From positions 1-64,000 of the forward strand of contig NZ_MKZO01000001.1 in the NCBI RefSeq assembly GCF_001941965.1: DNA of 64,000 nt, given 5' to 3'. Both the position numbers and the translations under genes were made by a program. Each line of letters opens with the position of its first letter. The stretch's first letter is position 1. Below the pieces are notes generated by a model. That model was not told the origin of the DNA, made no database searches, and saw only the letters and a program-made list of their open reading frames with translations. Positions 8,215 through 17,333 of this stretch are shown here, piece after piece. This stretch comes from Pseudomonas putida (lineage in GTDB: Bacteria > Pseudomonadota > Gammaproteobacteria > Pseudomonadales > Pseudomonadaceae).

Positions 8215-9134
8215 ACAACCCCGCCTTTTCCCCGCAGGTGGCCGAACAGGCCGTGCACTGGCTGATCGAGATCCAGGGCGGCACCCTCGACCACCGCCAG
8301 CAACTGGCCATGGAGCGCTGGTTGCAGGCCAGCGAAGAAAATCGCCAGGCCTGGGCGCATATCCAGCGGGTAAACCAGCGCTTGAGCGGGATCTCCTCGC
8401 CGCTGGCCCATGCCACCTTGCAGGCACCGGCTTCGGCGGGGCGGCGACGGGCGTTGAAGATGCTGCTGATCCTGGGCGCCGGCAGTGCAGTGGGCTTGGG
8501 TGTGAAGGTCAGCGACACGCCGTTGATGGCGGACTACCGCAGCCCGCTGGGCCAGCGCCGGAAGATGCAGCTGGACGATGGCAGCCAGTTGCAGCTAAAC
8601 ACGGCCAGCGCCGCCGATGTGCGTTTCGATGGCGCGCAGCGCCTGGTGCATCTGCTGAACGGCGAGATGATGCTGACGGTGGCGCAGGAGCAGCGGCCGT
8701 TGCGGGTGCTGACGCGCAATGGGCTGCTGGACCTGTCGGCCGGGCGTTTCAATGTGCGCCAGTGGGCCGGGCATACCGGCGTGGCGGTGTTCCAGGGACG
8801 GGCCGGGCTGGCCGGGGAAATGCTCGAGAGCGGGCATCAGGCGCGCTTCGACGAAGCCGGCTGGAGCGTGCGCACGGCGCTGGATGCCAACAGCGGGGCG
8901 TGGGTCGACGGGATGCTGGTGGCGGCGCATATGCCGCTGGGGGAGTTCCTCGAGGAGCTGGGGCGTTATCGGCGCGGGCAGCTCAATTGTGATCCGGCGG
9001 TGGCGCGGTTGCTGGTGTCGGGGAGTTATCCACTGGCGGACAGCGAGCGGATCCTGGATTTGCTGGAGGTGGCGTTGCCGGTGAGGGTCAAGCGCTTTAC
9101 CCGGTATTGGGTGACGGTCGAGGCCAGGGCCTGA
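8211..9134 (+). CDS. fecR: FecR anti-sigma / sigma regulator
   Basis: This 307-residue protein starts at a GTG overlapping the fecI stop by four bases. The N-terminal cytoplasmic DUF4880 domain contains AVHWLIEIQGG and the MERWLQASEENRQAWAHIQR helix. One membrane segment follows at about 80-100 (ALKMLLILGAGSAVGLGVKV). The periplasmic FecR domain includes GQRRKMQLDDGSQLQLNTAS, RFNVRQWAGHTGVAVFQG and a C-terminal region (LLVSGSYPLADSERILDLL) that contacts the receptor signalling domain. It holds FecI inactive until FecA is loaded. Confidence 0.92.
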   Translation: MNNPAFSPQVAEQAVHWLIEIQGGTLDHRQQLAMERWLQASEENRQAWAHIQRVNQRLSGISSPLAHATLQAPASAGRRRALKMLLILGAGSAVGLGVKVSDTPLMADYRSPLGQRRKMQLDDGSQLQLNTASAADVRFDGAQRLVHLLNGEMMLTVAQEQRPLRVLTRNGLLDLSAGRFNVRQWAGHTGVAVFQGRAGLAGEMLESGHQARFDEAGWSVRTALDANSGAWVDGMLVAAHMPLGEFLEELGRYRRGQLNCDPAVARLLVSGSYPLADSERILDLLEVALPVRVKRFTRYWVTVEARA

Positions 9135-9137
9135 CTT

Positions 9138-9225
9138 GAGGGCCTCATCGCTGGCAAGCCAGCTCCCACAGTGTCCGCGGCGCTGCTGAACCCTGTGGGA
9201 GCTGGCTTGCCAGCGATAGGGCCCG
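9138..9225. repeat. REP pair between fecR and fecA
   Basis: Two inverted arms (GCTGGCAAGCCAGCTCCCAC and its complement GTGGGAGCTGGCTTGCCAGC) lie around a short spacer CGCGGCGCTGCTGAAC. Its place inside the fecR-fecA gap means it could weaken readthrough or stabilise the upstream mRNA. Confidence 0.93.
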
Positions 9226-9239
9226 AGAGAACCCCACAA

Positions 9240-9290
9240 AAATTATTTTCAAACCCGGTGAGCCGTTTTCCCCACCTCGCGTGACAGAGA
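9240..9290 (+). promoter_or_regulatory. Candidate FecI-dependent promoter of fecA
   Basis: An A/T-rich tract (AAAAATTATTTTCAAA) is followed by TGAG, 17 bases and CGTG. The layout resembles that before the IutA-like receptor. It is the only long non-repeat stretch before fecA, where FecI must act. Confidence 0.35.
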
Positions 9291-9333
9291 AGACAGAACC
9301 CTTCCGCCCTGCCCTTCTCAAGGATCCTGTGCA

Positions 9334-11658
9334 ATGCCCTTCCGCCCCAGCCCCCTTGCCCTCGCCCTGCTCCTGACCTTCGCCGGCGTCACCCAGGCCC
9401 AGGCCGCCGACACCCCGGCGCGCAGCTACCACATCGCGCCCATGTCCCTGGAGAGCGCCCTGAACCAGTTCGGCCGGGAAAGCGGCGTGCTGATCTCCTT
9501 CGGTTCGGAAGTCACCCAGGGTGTGCAGAGCCGCGGCCTGAGCGGTGATTTCACCCCGGCCCAGGGCCTTGCCGCACTGCTCGAAGGCACCGGCCTGCAA
9601 GCCCGCGCCGAAGGCGACAACGCCTTCAGCCTGCAACCCATCAGCCCCGCCGCCAACGCCCCGCTGGAACTGGGCGTGTCCAACGTGGTGGGCGACTGGC
9701 TCGGCGATGCGCAGCAGGACAACGTCTTCGAACACCCCGGGGCCCGGGACGTGATCCGTCGTGAAGAATTCGAACGCACCGGCGCCAGCAGCGCCCGGGA
9801 AGTGCTCAACCGCATCCCCGGCGTCAACGCGCCGGAAAACAACGGCACCGGCAGCCACGACCTGGCGCTGAACTTCGGCATCCGCGGCCTCAACCCGCGC
9901 CTGGCCTCGCGCTCCACGGTGCTGATGGACGGCATCCCGGTGCCCTTCGCGCCTTACGGCCAGCCACAACTGTCCTTCGCGCCAATCAGCATGGGCAACA
10001 TGGATGCGGTGGACGTGGTGCGCGGTGGCGGCGCGGTGCGCTACGGGCCGCAGAACGTCGGCGGTATCGTCAACTTCGTGACCCGCGCCATCCCCGACGA
10101 GCCGACCGTCAAGGCCGGCCTGCAGACCCAGACCAGCCCGTCGTCCAGCCACGACGGCTTCAAGAGCAACGCCAACCTGCTCGCCGGCGGCACTGCCGAC
10201 AACGGCCTGGGCGGCGCCATCCTGTACTCCGGCACCCGTGGCGGCGACTGGCGCGAGCACAGCGATACGCGCATCGACGACCTGATCCTCAAGGGCAAAT
10301 TCCAGCTCGACGAAGCCAACAGCCTGCACGCCATGGCCCAGTACTACGACGGCGAAGCGCAGATGCCCGGCGGCCTGAGCGTGGCCGACTACGATGCCGA
10401 CCCGTACCAGTCGACCCGCCTGGTGGACGAGTTCTGGGGCCGCCGGACGATGTTCAACGCCGGCTACGACTACAAGGAAGGCGAGCGCCAGTTCAGCGTC
10501 AACAGCTTCTTCACCAAGACCCTGCGCAGCGGCTACCTGCGCCAGGGCAGCTCGATCTCGCTGTCGCCGCGCGAGTACTGGGTGCGCGGTATCGAGACCC
10601 GCTTCACCCAGGGCTTCGCCCTCGGTGACAGCCATCACGAAGTCGGCCTGGGCTACCGCTACGTCAACGAGGCCGGGCACGAGCTGCGCTTCATGGAAGC
10701 GGTCAGCGCCAACCGCCTGCCGACCACCGGCAGCCGCAACGACCGCGACACCCGTGGCGCCACCGAAGCCCACGCGCTGTACCTGGATGACCGCATCGAC
10801 ATCGGCCAGTGGACCATCACCCCGGGCATACGCTACGAGATGATCGACTCGCGGCAGAACAACAATCTCACCGGCAAGGACTACCAGGGCAGCTACAACA
10901 CCGCCCTGCCAGCGCTCAACGTGATGTACCACCTGAGCGAGAGCTGGAACCTCTACGCCAACACCGAAGGCTCGTTCGGCAGCGTGCAGTACAGCCAGAT
11001 GCCGAACCGCGTCGACCTGGGTGAAGTGAAGCCGGAAAAGGCGCGCACCTGGGAAATCGGCACCCGCTACGATAACGGCAACTTGCAGGCAGAAGCCGGC
11101 CTGTTCCTCATCAACTTCGACAACCAGTACGAAAGCAACCAGACCAACGACAGCGTCATCGCCCGCGGTGAAACCCGCCATCAGGGCTTCGAGACCAGCG
11201 TGAAATATGCCCTCGATGACGTCGCCCCGGCGCTGGCCGGTTTCGATGTGTATGCCAGCTACGCCTTCGTCGACGCGACCATCCGCGAGGACGGGGCGAA
11301 CAAGGGCAACCGCGTGCCGTTCTCGTCGCGGCACAAGGGCACCCTGGGCGTGGGTTACACCGAGGGGCCGTGGAAGCTGAACCTGGACAGCACCTACCAG
11401 AGCGACCAGTTCGCCGACAACGCCAACACCTCGCAGGAAACGGCCGATGGCGCCAACGGGCGGATCCCGGGGTACATGCTGTTCAGCACCCGCGCAGCGT
11501 ATGACTTCGGGCCGCAATTGTCGGACCTGAACGTGGCGGTGGGGGTGAAGAACCTGTTCAATCGCGAGTACTTCACCCGGTCGTTCGATGACAACAACAA
11601 GGGCAAGTATGTGGGGGAACCGCGGACGGTGTACCTGCAGACTTCCGTGGCGTTCTGA
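9334..11658 (+). CDS. fecA: Ferric citrate outer-membrane receptor FecA
   Basis: The protein has 774 residues. A signal peptide ends at AQAADT, an STN signalling domain spans about 30-80 (MSLESALNQFGRESGVLISF), and plug and barrel follow. The plug segment RGLNPRLASRSTVLMDGIPV and the adjoining GNMDAVDVVRGGGAVRYGPQ are close to FecA of E. coli. The C-terminus ends VYLQTSVAF with a terminal Phe. It imports ferric dicitrate with TonB energy and signals through FecR. It lies directly after fecIR; no fecBCDE transporter genes follow here. Confidence 0.93.
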   Translation: MPFRPSPLALALLLTFAGVTQAQAADTPARSYHIAPMSLESALNQFGRESGVLISFGSEVTQGVQSRGLSGDFTPAQGLAALLEGTGLQARAEGDNAFSLQPISPAANAPLELGVSNVVGDWLGDAQQDNVFEHPGARDVIRREEFERTGASSAREVLNRIPGVNAPENNGTGSHDLALNFGIRGLNPRLASRSTVLMDGIPVPFAPYGQPQLSFAPISMGNMDAVDVVRGGGAVRYGPQNVGGIVNFVTRAIPDEPTVKAGLQTQTSPSSSHDGFKSNANLLAGGTADNGLGGAILYSGTRGGDWREHSDTRIDDLILKGKFQLDEANSLHAMAQYYDGEAQMPGGLSVADYDADPYQSTRLVDEFWGRRTMFNAGYDYKEGERQFSVNSFFTKTLRSGYLRQGSSISLSPREYWVRGIETRFTQGFALGDSHHEVGLGYRYVNEAGHELRFMEAVSANRLPTTGSRNDRDTRGATEAHALYLDDRIDIGQWTITPGIRYEMIDSRQNNNLTGKDYQGSYNTALPALNVMYHLSESWNLYANTEGSFGSVQYSQMPNRVDLGEVKPEKARTWEIGTRYDNGNLQAEAGLFLINFDNQYESNQTNDSVIARGETRHQGFETSVKYALDDVAPALAGFDVYASYAFVDATIREDGANKGNRVPFSSRHKGTLGVGYTEGPWKLNLDSTYQSDQFADNANTSQETADGANGRIPGYMLFSTRAAYDFGPQLSDLNVAVGVKNLFNREYFTRSFDDNNKGKYVGEPRTVYLQTSVAF

Positions 11659-11660
11659 AG

Positions 11661-11753
11661 ATCATCGCTGGCAAGCCAGCTCCCACAGGTACAGCGCACA
11701 AGGCTGAAGTTTTGTGGGGACCTTGTGGGAGCTGGCTTGCCAGCGATGAGGCC
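11661..11753. repeat. REP pair after fecA
   Basis: Inverted REP arms with a longer central spacer containing TGTGGGGACCTTGTGGGAG begin 3 bp after the fecA stop. The remaining bases up to 11939 are A/T-rich (ATATTTTTATTTTTTAGG) and probably hold the promoter of the next gene; no clear elements were identified there. Confidence 0.92.
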
Positions 11754-11939
11754 GGTCCAGGCAACTTATCTCCCTGATCCTAACCCTATTTTCCAACCCA
11801 CTTGAAACAAAATATTTTTATTTTTTAGGGGGTTGAAATCTGTTCCGATCTGCCCGAAGTTGTAAGCAAGAGACAACGAATTCCCAGGCAACCCAGCCTC
11901 GGGTGTCTCTTGTGAGCTAGCTGAATAAGGATTGGAATC

Positions 11940-12326
11940 ATGCAAATCCAGGTCAATAGCGACAACCATATTCAAGGCAACATCCGTCTGGAGCAGTGGG
12001 TACGCAGCACGGTTGAAAGCACGCTCGAACGCTTCGACGACGGCGTCACCCGGGTCGAAGTCCACTTGAGGGACGAGAACGGCGACAAGGCCGGTCCCCA
12101 CGACAAACGCTGCCAGATGGAGGCACGCCCAAAAGGCCATCACCCAATTTCCGTTACCCACAAGGCCGCCAGCCTGGAGCAGGCCGTCGAGGGTGCCGCA
12201 CTGAAACTGAACAACGCCCTGGAGCACTTCTACGGCAAACTGCGCAGCAAACGCGCCGTCACCCAGCAAGAGATCAGCGCCAATGACGCGCTGCTGCAAG
12301 AGGAATTCCTCGAGCGTCTGGGCTGA
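11940..12326 (+). CDS. HPF/RaiA-family ribosome-associated protein
   Basis: This 128-residue protein has the S30AE fold pattern: an N-terminal strand MQIQVNSDNHIQGN, a helix LEQWVRSTVESTLERF, a strand VTRVEVHLRDENG, and a second helix with VEGAALKLNNALEHFYGKL. The family binds the ribosomal decoding region and stabilises idle ribosomes. The usual HPF basic motif is replaced by DKRCQMEARPKGHHPISVTH. AAGGA precedes the ATG and a terminator follows, so it is monocistronic. This is not the rpoN-linked hpf, judging by its neighbours. Confidence 0.82.
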   Translation: MQIQVNSDNHIQGNIRLEQWVRSTVESTLERFDDGVTRVEVHLRDENGDKAGPHDKRCQMEARPKGHHPISVTHKAASLEQAVEGAALKLNNALEHFYGKLRSKRAVTQQEISANDALLQEEFLERLG

Positions 12327-12360
12327 ACGTAAAACAGCAACGCGAGACGGTAAATGAGAA

Positions 12361-12391
12361 AGCCCCTGGCCTTGTGGTCAGGGGCTTTTTC
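12361..12391 (+). terminator. Rho-independent terminator after the HPF-family gene
   Basis: The stem GCCCCTG (12362-12368) pairs with CAGGGGC (12379-12385), followed by TTTTTC. Confidence 0.9.
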
Positions 12392-12402
12392 TTTGCTCTT
12401 TC

Positions 12403-12488
12403 GGCCCTCATCGCTGGCAAGCCAGCTCCCACAGGTATCGCGTGCACCGCTGAACCTGTGGGAGCTGGCTTGCCAGCGATGAGGGCCT
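12403..12488. repeat. REP pair
   Basis: Standard inverted arms around the spacer TATCGCGTGCACCGCTGAAC lie between a terminator and the convergent LprI-like gene. The same spacer words recur in the copies at 1418 and 35857. Confidence 0.93.
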
Positions 12489-12499
12489 GAAGAACACCC

Positions 12500-12865
12500 T
12501 CAATACTTCGGCAAGTTCTCCAGCTCCCCGGCCCGCTGTTTGGTCATATCCACCTCACAGCCAATCCCGTTGAGCTGGTCGATAGTCCCGCCCGTCATCG
12601 TGTAGTACATCCCGCAATTGGCATCCCGGTACGCCACCCACTTGCGCTGGGCATCGCGCAGCTTGCCCTTCTGCTCTTCCCCGAGGCTGGCCATGGCCAC
12701 CTTGTAGTGCTTGTTCAACAGGTCATCCTGACGCTTGAGCTCGGCGCCGGAACATTCGCGCATGGACACTGTGGTCATGGCGCCCTTCATGCACTGGCTG
12801 TAGCTGTCGGCCTGGGCCAGCGGGCTGGCCGCGAGCAAAGCCAGGGCGAGGATTCGAAGGTTCAT
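12500..12865 (-). CDS. LprI/DUF1311-family periplasmic protein
   Basis: The protein has 121 residues from the ATG at 12865, with GGAG at 12873-12876. The signal peptide is MNLRILALALLAASPLAQAD. The mature part has the DUF1311 pattern: SYSQCMKGAMTTVSMRECSG, LLNKHYK, LRDAQRKWVAYRDANCGMYY and a last conserved Cys (GIGCEVDMTKQRAGEL). Members include the mycobacterial lysozyme inhibitor LprI, but many Pseudomonas homologues have no known role. The four Cys probably form disulfides. Confidence 0.85.
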   Translation of the reverse strand: MNLRILALALLAASPLAQADSYSQCMKGAMTTVSMRECSGAELKRQDDLLNKHYKVAMASLGEEQKGKLRDAQRKWVAYRDANCGMYYTMTGGTIDQLNGIGCEVDMTKQRAGELENLPKY

Positions 12866-12888
12866 CGGCAAACTCCATGTGGTGTGAT

Positions 12889-13800
12889 TCAGGATTCAAC
12901 GGGGTCCAGCAGGCAGGCGCGCATCACTTGTCCGCGCAGCCAGCGGTGAGCGGCATCACCTTCGCGGCGCTCATGCCAGGCCTGCTGGAAGCCAAAAGCG
13001 CGGATCGGCAGCGGCGGTGCGAAACAGCGTAGCCCACGAGGCGGTCGCAACAGATTGCGCCGGGCCACGGTCAGGATCAGGTCGGTCCCTGCCAGCACCT
13101 CGGTCGCCGCGATCCAGTGCGGCATCGACAGTGCAACCCGCCGCTGCTCGCCCAGCGCCGCCAGGGCCAGGTCGATCTCGTTGTCGGTCCCGGGGCGCAT
13201 CGCCACCAGCACATGGGGACGGGCCAGCCACTCCGGCAAGCTCAAACCGCCCCGGGCCGGCAGGGTGCCACGGTCGGCGAGGCAGGCGAAGCTCTCCTCG
13301 AACAGATTCTCCGCGCGCAAGGGCGCGACCAGGGTGGGAAAGACGCCGAGCGCCAGGTCGATCTCGCCATCGAACAGCTGGCTGAGCATGGCTTCGCGAC
13401 TGCCCTGGGTCACCACCAGATCCACCTCCGGCGCCTCGATGCGCAGGGCACGAACCAGTCGTGGCAGGACGACCCGCGCGCCATAGTCCGACATCGCCAG
13501 GCGAAAGCTGCGCCGCGCTTTTAGCGGATCGAAACCCGGGCTGCTGAGCAGGGCATCAAGTTGCTGCAACGCTTCCCGCAGTGGCTGGGCCAGCTCCAGG
13601 GCACGGGCGGTGGGCTGCAAACGCCCTCCCCGCCTCACCAGCAACGGATCGGCAAAGATCTCGCGCAACTGCGCCAGGGCATGGCTCACCGCCGGCTGGC
13701 TGCGATGCAGGCGCAGGGCGGCGCGGGACACATGCTGCTCGGCCAGCAGGGCATGCAGGGTGAGCAACAGATTGAGGTCGATACGCCGTAGATCATCCAT
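12889..13800 (-). CDS. LysR-family transcriptional regulator
   Basis: This 303-residue protein has an N-terminal winged HTH (RIDLNLLLTLHALLAEQHVS, AALRLHRSQPAVSHALAQLR) and a substrate-binding effector domain (FRLAMSDYGARVVLPRLVRA). It is divergent from the small DMT transporter at 13896, about 95 bp away, which is its likely target by the usual LysR arrangement. The effector is unknown. Confidence 0.9.
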   Translation of the reverse strand: MDDLRRIDLNLLLTLHALLAEQHVSRAALRLHRSQPAVSHALAQLREIFADPLLVRRGGRLQPTARALELAQPLREALQQLDALLSSPGFDPLKARRSFRLAMSDYGARVVLPRLVRALRIEAPEVDLVVTQGSREAMLSQLFDGEIDLALGVFPTLVAPLRAENLFEESFACLADRGTLPARGGLSLPEWLARPHVLVAMRPGTDNEIDLALAALGEQRRVALSMPHWIAATEVLAGTDLILTVARRNLLRPPRGLRCFAPPLPIRAFGFQQAWHERREGDAAHRWLRGQVMRACLLDPVES

Positions 13801-13895
13801 CTGACGAATAGTCCCTGTGCAGATTTCGAATTTCCATCCAGCCTGTGGATAACCAAGACTGCCTTATGCCCATCGTGCGTATCAAGGAGTCCGCC

Positions 13896-14375
13896 ATGAA
13901 TCTCAACCTCGCCCCTGCCGTCGTGCTGCTGCCGCTGGTCGCCCTGGTCGCAGGCGCTGCCGTGCCGTTCCAGGCCGGGAGCAACGCTGCACTCGGTCGA
14001 TTGCTCGGCCATCCGTTGTGGGCCGCGCTGATTTCACTGTCGGTCAGCGTACTGATGGTGCTGCCGGCGCTATGGCTGATGCGCGCACCGCTGCCGCAGC
14101 TCGGCGCACTGGCCCAGGCGCCGTGGTGGGCATGGTTCGGGGGTGTGGCGGGGGTGGTCTACATCACTGCGGCGCTGATCCTCACGCCGAAGCTGGGGGC
14201 GGCGGGCTTTATCGTCTGCGTGATCGCCGGCCAGGTGCTGTCGTCGCTGGCCATCGACCAGTGGGGCTTGATGGGCCTGCCAGAACGCCCGGTGAACCTG
14301 GCCCGACTGCTGGGGGTCGGGCTGATCGTGGTGGGCATGCTGGTGGTGCAGTGGGGCACCCGCTCCAGCCAGTAG
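13896..14375 (+). CDS. DMT-family transporter of the DUF606 (YdcZ) type
   Basis: The protein has 159 residues, starting at the ATG at 13896 behind AAGGAG. Five hydrophobic segments are seen. Motifs are VAGAAVPFQAGSNAALGRLL, WWAWFGGVAGVVYITAALIL and LGAAGFIVCVIAGQVLSSLA, as in YdcZ-like half-size DMT proteins, which probably dimerise. Substrate is unknown. It is divergent from the LysR gene and ends 4 bp before the convergent YkgJ-type gene. Confidence 0.85.
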   Translation: MNLNLAPAVVLLPLVALVAGAAVPFQAGSNAALGRLLGHPLWAALISLSVSVLMVLPALWLMRAPLPQLGALAQAPWWAWFGGVAGVVYITAALILTPKLGAAGFIVCVIAGQVLSSLAIDQWGLMGLPERPVNLARLLGVGLIVVGMLVVQWGTRSSQ

Positions 14376-14379
14376 CGAC

Positions 14380-14745
14380 TCAGGCCGCCGTCGAACCCAT
14401 ATCGAAATCGAACGGTTGCAACGGCGGCAGCCCATGGGCCGCCCGGGCATCGTCACAGCGCGGGTTGTGCTCGCCGTGTTCCCAGGAAGCATCGAACTCC
14501 CGGCAGGGGCTGGAGCGCTGTTCGTACATGGTGCAGGCCACCGCCTTGCCCACCTCGCCGGACAGGGAAATGCACCGCGCCGGCTTGGCGTCGGTACCGA
14601 TCATCGCGACCCGGCTCGGGGTGATCTGCACCACCAGGTCGTCCGGCACGCAGCCGCCGGCCGAGGTGCACTCGCCCCAGAAGAAGGACACACGGAAATG
14701 CGCGCAGCAGGCGCCACAACTCAAGCAAGGATGGGTATCGGACAT
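14380..14745 (-). CDS. YkgJ-family cysteine-cluster protein
   Basis: This 121-residue protein starts [20 protein letters not shown], giving the CxxCGxCC metal-site motif. Further Cys are in [35 protein letters not shown] and RCDDAR. YkgJ/DUF-type proteins are thought to bind an Fe-S or zinc centre, and none in this family branch has a firm role. It stands alone and convergent to the DMT gene. A second, longer YkgJ-type protein is encoded at 26952. Confidence 0.85.
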   Translation of the reverse strand: MSDTHPCLSCGACCAHFRVSFFWGECTSAGGCVPDDLVVQITPSRVAMIGTDAKPARCISLSGEVGKAVACTMYEQRSSPCREFDASWEHGEHNPRCDDARAAHGLPPLQPFDFDMGSTAA

Positions 14746-14866
14746 GATGTCGGGAGACGGGGGGAAGAATTGTTATGGGGAGAATCCCGTCGCCAATTCT
14801 ATGCGTTGCAACGCCGTTGAGAAGGGGGTGACGAAAAGAAATTCCGGCGCCCGACCGACGGAATGC

Positions 14867-14909
14867 AAAAGGCCCGAAGCGCCCGTATGACGGGGGCTTC
14901 GGGCCTTTT
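14867..14909. terminator. Bidirectional hairpin after alaC
   Basis: AAAAGGCCCGAAGC (14867-14880) pairs with GCTTCGGGCCTTTT (14896-14909), and the inner CCCGT/ACGGG extends the stem. T-runs of four on both strands suggest termination for alaC (minus), and for any readthrough from the left. Confidence 0.8.
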
Positions 14910-14919
14910 CAGGAGGGCC

Positions 14920-16152
14920 TCAGACCTTGGCCGGCCTGGCCGTCTTCGGCGGCTCGATGCCGTCGGCCCGGAACATCTGGCGGATGCCACGCACGGCCTG
15001 GCGGATGCGATCCTGGTTCTCGATCAGGGCGAAACGCACATGATCGTCGCCGTAGTCACCGAAACCGATACCCGGCGACACGCAGACCTTGGCCTCGGCC
15101 AGCAGCTTCTTGGAGAACTCCAGGGAGCCGAGGTGCTGGTACTGCTCGGGGATCTTGGCCCAGACGTACATGGACGCCTTGGGGTTCTCGACCATCCAGC
15201 CGATCTCGTGCAGGCCCTTGACCAGTACGTTGCGGCGCTGGCGGTACTGCTCGGCGATGTCGCGCACGCACTGCTGGTCGCCTTCGAGCGCCGCGATGGC
15301 CGCGACCTGCAGCGGGGTGAAAGTGCCGTAGTCGTGGTAGCTCTTGATCCGCGCCAGGGCGCTGACCAGCTCCGGGTTGCCGACCATGAAGCCGATCCGC
15401 CAGCCGGCCATGTTGTAGCTCTTGGACAGGGTGAAGAACTCCACCGCGATGTCCTTGGCGCCTGGCACCTGCATGATCGACGGGGCTTTCCAGCCGTCGT
15501 AGACGATGTCGGCGTAGGCCAGGTCGTGAATCACCAGCACGCCATACTGCTTGGCCAGTTCCACCACCCGCTCGAAGAAGTCCAGCTCCACGCACTGCGA
15601 CGTAGGGTTCGAGGGGAAGCCGAGGATCATCATCTTCGGTTTCGGAATGGATTCGCGGATAGCCCGCTCCAGCTCGGCGAAGAAGTCCACGCCCGGGACC
15701 AGCGGCACCGAACGCACCTGGGCGCCGGCGATCACGGCACCGTAGATATGGATCGGGTAGCTGGGGTTGGGCACCAGCACCGTGTCGCCGTGGTCCAGTG
15801 TGGCCAGCATCAGGTGTGCCAGGCCTTCCTTGGAGCCGATGGTGACGATGGCTTCGCTCTCGGGGTCGATCTCGACCTTGTAGCGTTCCTCGTACCAGCG
15901 CGAAATCGCGCGGCGCAGGCGGGGGATGCCTCGGGAAGTGGAATAGCCGTGGGTGTCTTCACGCTGGGCGACCTGCACCAGCTTCTCGACGATGTGCGGC
16001 GGCGTGGCCCCGTCGGGGTTGCCCATGCTCAGGTCGATGATGTCCTCGCCACGACGGCGCGCGGCCATCTTGAGTTCGGCGGTGATGTTGAAGACGTAGG
16101 GGGGGAGACGATCGATGCGCGCAAAGCGGCGCGGCGAACCTTGTTCGGCCAT
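14920..16152 (-). CDS. alaC: Alanine aminotransferase AlaC
   Basis: This 410-residue class I PLP aminotransferase starts at the ATG at 16152, behind GAGGAAATC; a 17-residue upstream extension is not conserved. It opens [20 protein letters not shown], as in AlaC/YfdZ. Other motifs are [12 protein letters not shown], the Asp-Ala-Tyr site [12 protein letters not shown] and the PLP-lysine segment [15 protein letters not shown]. It makes alanine from pyruvate with glutamate as donor. Monocistronic, with its own terminator. Confidence 0.92.
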   Translation of the reverse strand: MAEQGSPRRFARIDRLPPYVFNITAELKMAARRRGEDIIDLSMGNPDGATPPHIVEKLVQVAQREDTHGYSTSRGIPRLRRAISRWYEERYKVEIDPESEAIVTIGSKEGLAHLMLATLDHGDTVLVPNPSYPIHIYGAVIAGAQVRSVPLVPGVDFFAELERAIRESIPKPKMMILGFPSNPTSQCVELDFFERVVELAKQYGVLVIHDLAYADIVYDGWKAPSIMQVPGAKDIAVEFFTLSKSYNMAGWRIGFMVGNPELVSALARIKSYHDYGTFTPLQVAAIAALEGDQQCVRDIAEQYRQRRNVLVKGLHEIGWMVENPKASMYVWAKIPEQYQHLGSLEFSKKLLAEAKVCVSPGIGFGDYGDDHVRFALIENQDRIRQAVRGIRQMFRADGIEPPKTARPAKV

Positions 16153-16284
16153 GATTTCCTCGAAGACGTAAGCGCCCGGAACCGTCCGAGCGACGCTGGC
16201 CACTCCTGTGGCCGAGGCAGAAAGATAGGGCCCGGGGTGGATCCTTGTAAAGAGTTATTTCATAGACCCTGTAGTGACCCCACT

Positions 16285-16370
16285 GGCCTCATCGCCGGCA
16301 ACGCCGGCTCCCACAGGTTCAGCGGTGCACACAATACCTGTGGGAGCCGGCGTTGCCGGCGATAGGGCCC
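16285..16370. repeat. REP pair of a second sequence family
   Basis: The arms read CGCCGGCAACGCCGGCTCCC and the complement, unlike the GCTGGCAAGCCAGC arms of all other copies here. The flanks (GGCCTCAT, GATAGGGCCC) and the spacer words are shared with the other family. Confidence 0.92.
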
Positions 16371-16382
16371 TCAAGACAAACA

Positions 16383-16418
16383 AAAACGCCCCGGAACCTC
16401 TCGGCCCCGGGGCGTTTT
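16383..16418 (-). terminator. Terminator of the cyo operon
   Basis: The 12-bp stem AAAACGCCCCGG / CCGGGGCGTTTT has an 11-12-base loop. On the minus strand it ends in five T, 17 bp after the cyoE stop. Confidence 0.92.
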
Positions 16419-16434
16419 CGTTAACCGTCGGTAC

Positions 16435-17322
16435 TTACTGCACGTAGGTCATCAGCACTTCGGCAGGCGAACGGGTATCCACCGACATCATCACGCTCAG
16501 GGCAGTGATGGTGAGGATGGAGAAGGCGAACACCTTGCGCGCCCAGAGGCGATCATCAGCCACCTTGTTGCCGTTCCAGGCCATGTACAGCCAGTACAGG
16601 CCCATGACCGCCGCGACGGCCAGGTAGCTCAGGCCGGCGTAGCCGCCAGCGGTGAGCATCAGGGTCGCGACCAGGAAGGCAACGATGTACCAGATGATCT
16701 GCTTCTTCGCCGCGGCCACGCCACGGGCAACCGGCAGGACCGGAATCGACGCGGCGCGATAGTCGTTGAAGCGGAAGATCGCGATCGCATACGAGTGCGG
16801 CATCTGCCACAGGCTGAACATCACCAGCAGGGTCAGCGCAGCCAGGTCGAAGGTGCCGCTCACGGCGCAATAGCCGATCACCGGAGGCATGGCACCGGAC
16901 AGGCTGCCTACCAGGGTGCCGTGCACCGATTTGCGCTTCAGGTACAGGCTGTAGAAGCCGACGTAGATGATGAAGCCGATCAGGCCGAACAAGGCCGCCA
17001 GGGCGTTGGCCTTGAAGAACAGCAGGCCCAGGCCGGCCACCCCGAGCAGGTTGGCGTAGGCCAGGGCAACTGGCGACGAGATCGCGCCTTGCACCATCGC
17101 GCGGTTCTTGGTGCGCTCCATCTTGATGTCGATGTCGCGGTCGATCCAGTTGTTGAAGACACAACCGGATGCCACCACCAGCGAAGTACCGATCACCGTG
17201 GCGAGGAACAGCAAGAAATCGACATGCCCTGCCGCGGCGAGGAAGAAACCGCCCGCCACGGACAACACGTTACCGAAGATGATTCCCGGTTTGGTGATCT
17301 GGATAAAGTGTTTCAGGGACAT
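16435..17322 (-). CDS. cyoE: Protohaem IX farnesyltransferase (haem O synthase) CyoE
   Basis: This 295-residue inner-membrane UbiA-fold prenyltransferase converts haem b to haem O for the bo3 oxidase. The start is [20 protein letters not shown]. The first Asp motif is [18 protein letters not shown]. Loop motifs [20 protein letters not shown] and [17 protein letters not shown] are typical of CyoE. About nine helices are predicted from hydrophobicity. It is the last gene of the operon. Confidence 0.95.
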   Translation of the reverse strand: MSLKHFIQITKPGIIFGNVLSVAGGFFLAAAGHVDFLLFLATVIGTSLVVASGCVFNNWIDRDIDIKMERTKNRAMVQGAISSPVALAYANLLGVAGLGLLFFKANALAALFGLIGFIIYVGFYSLYLKRKSVHGTLVGSLSGAMPPVIGYCAVSGTFDLAALTLLVMFSLWQMPHSYAIAIFRFNDYRAASIPVLPVARGVAAAKKQIIWYIVAFLVATLMLTAGGYAGLSYLAVAAVMGLYWLYMAWNGNKVADDRLWARKVFAFSILTITALSVMMSVDTRSPAEVLMTYVQ

Positions 17323-17333
17323 GCCGTGTTACC

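Noticed and set aside
9145..11517. 790-codon open frame on the minus strand opposite fecA
   Set aside because: Antisense shadow of a certain gene, running through a REP pair and lacking recognisable motifs.
14867..14909. Hairpin before alaC's end as a riboswitch or attenuator
   Set aside because: It lies downstream of the alaC stop and upstream of no gene on the plus strand; a simple terminator explains it.
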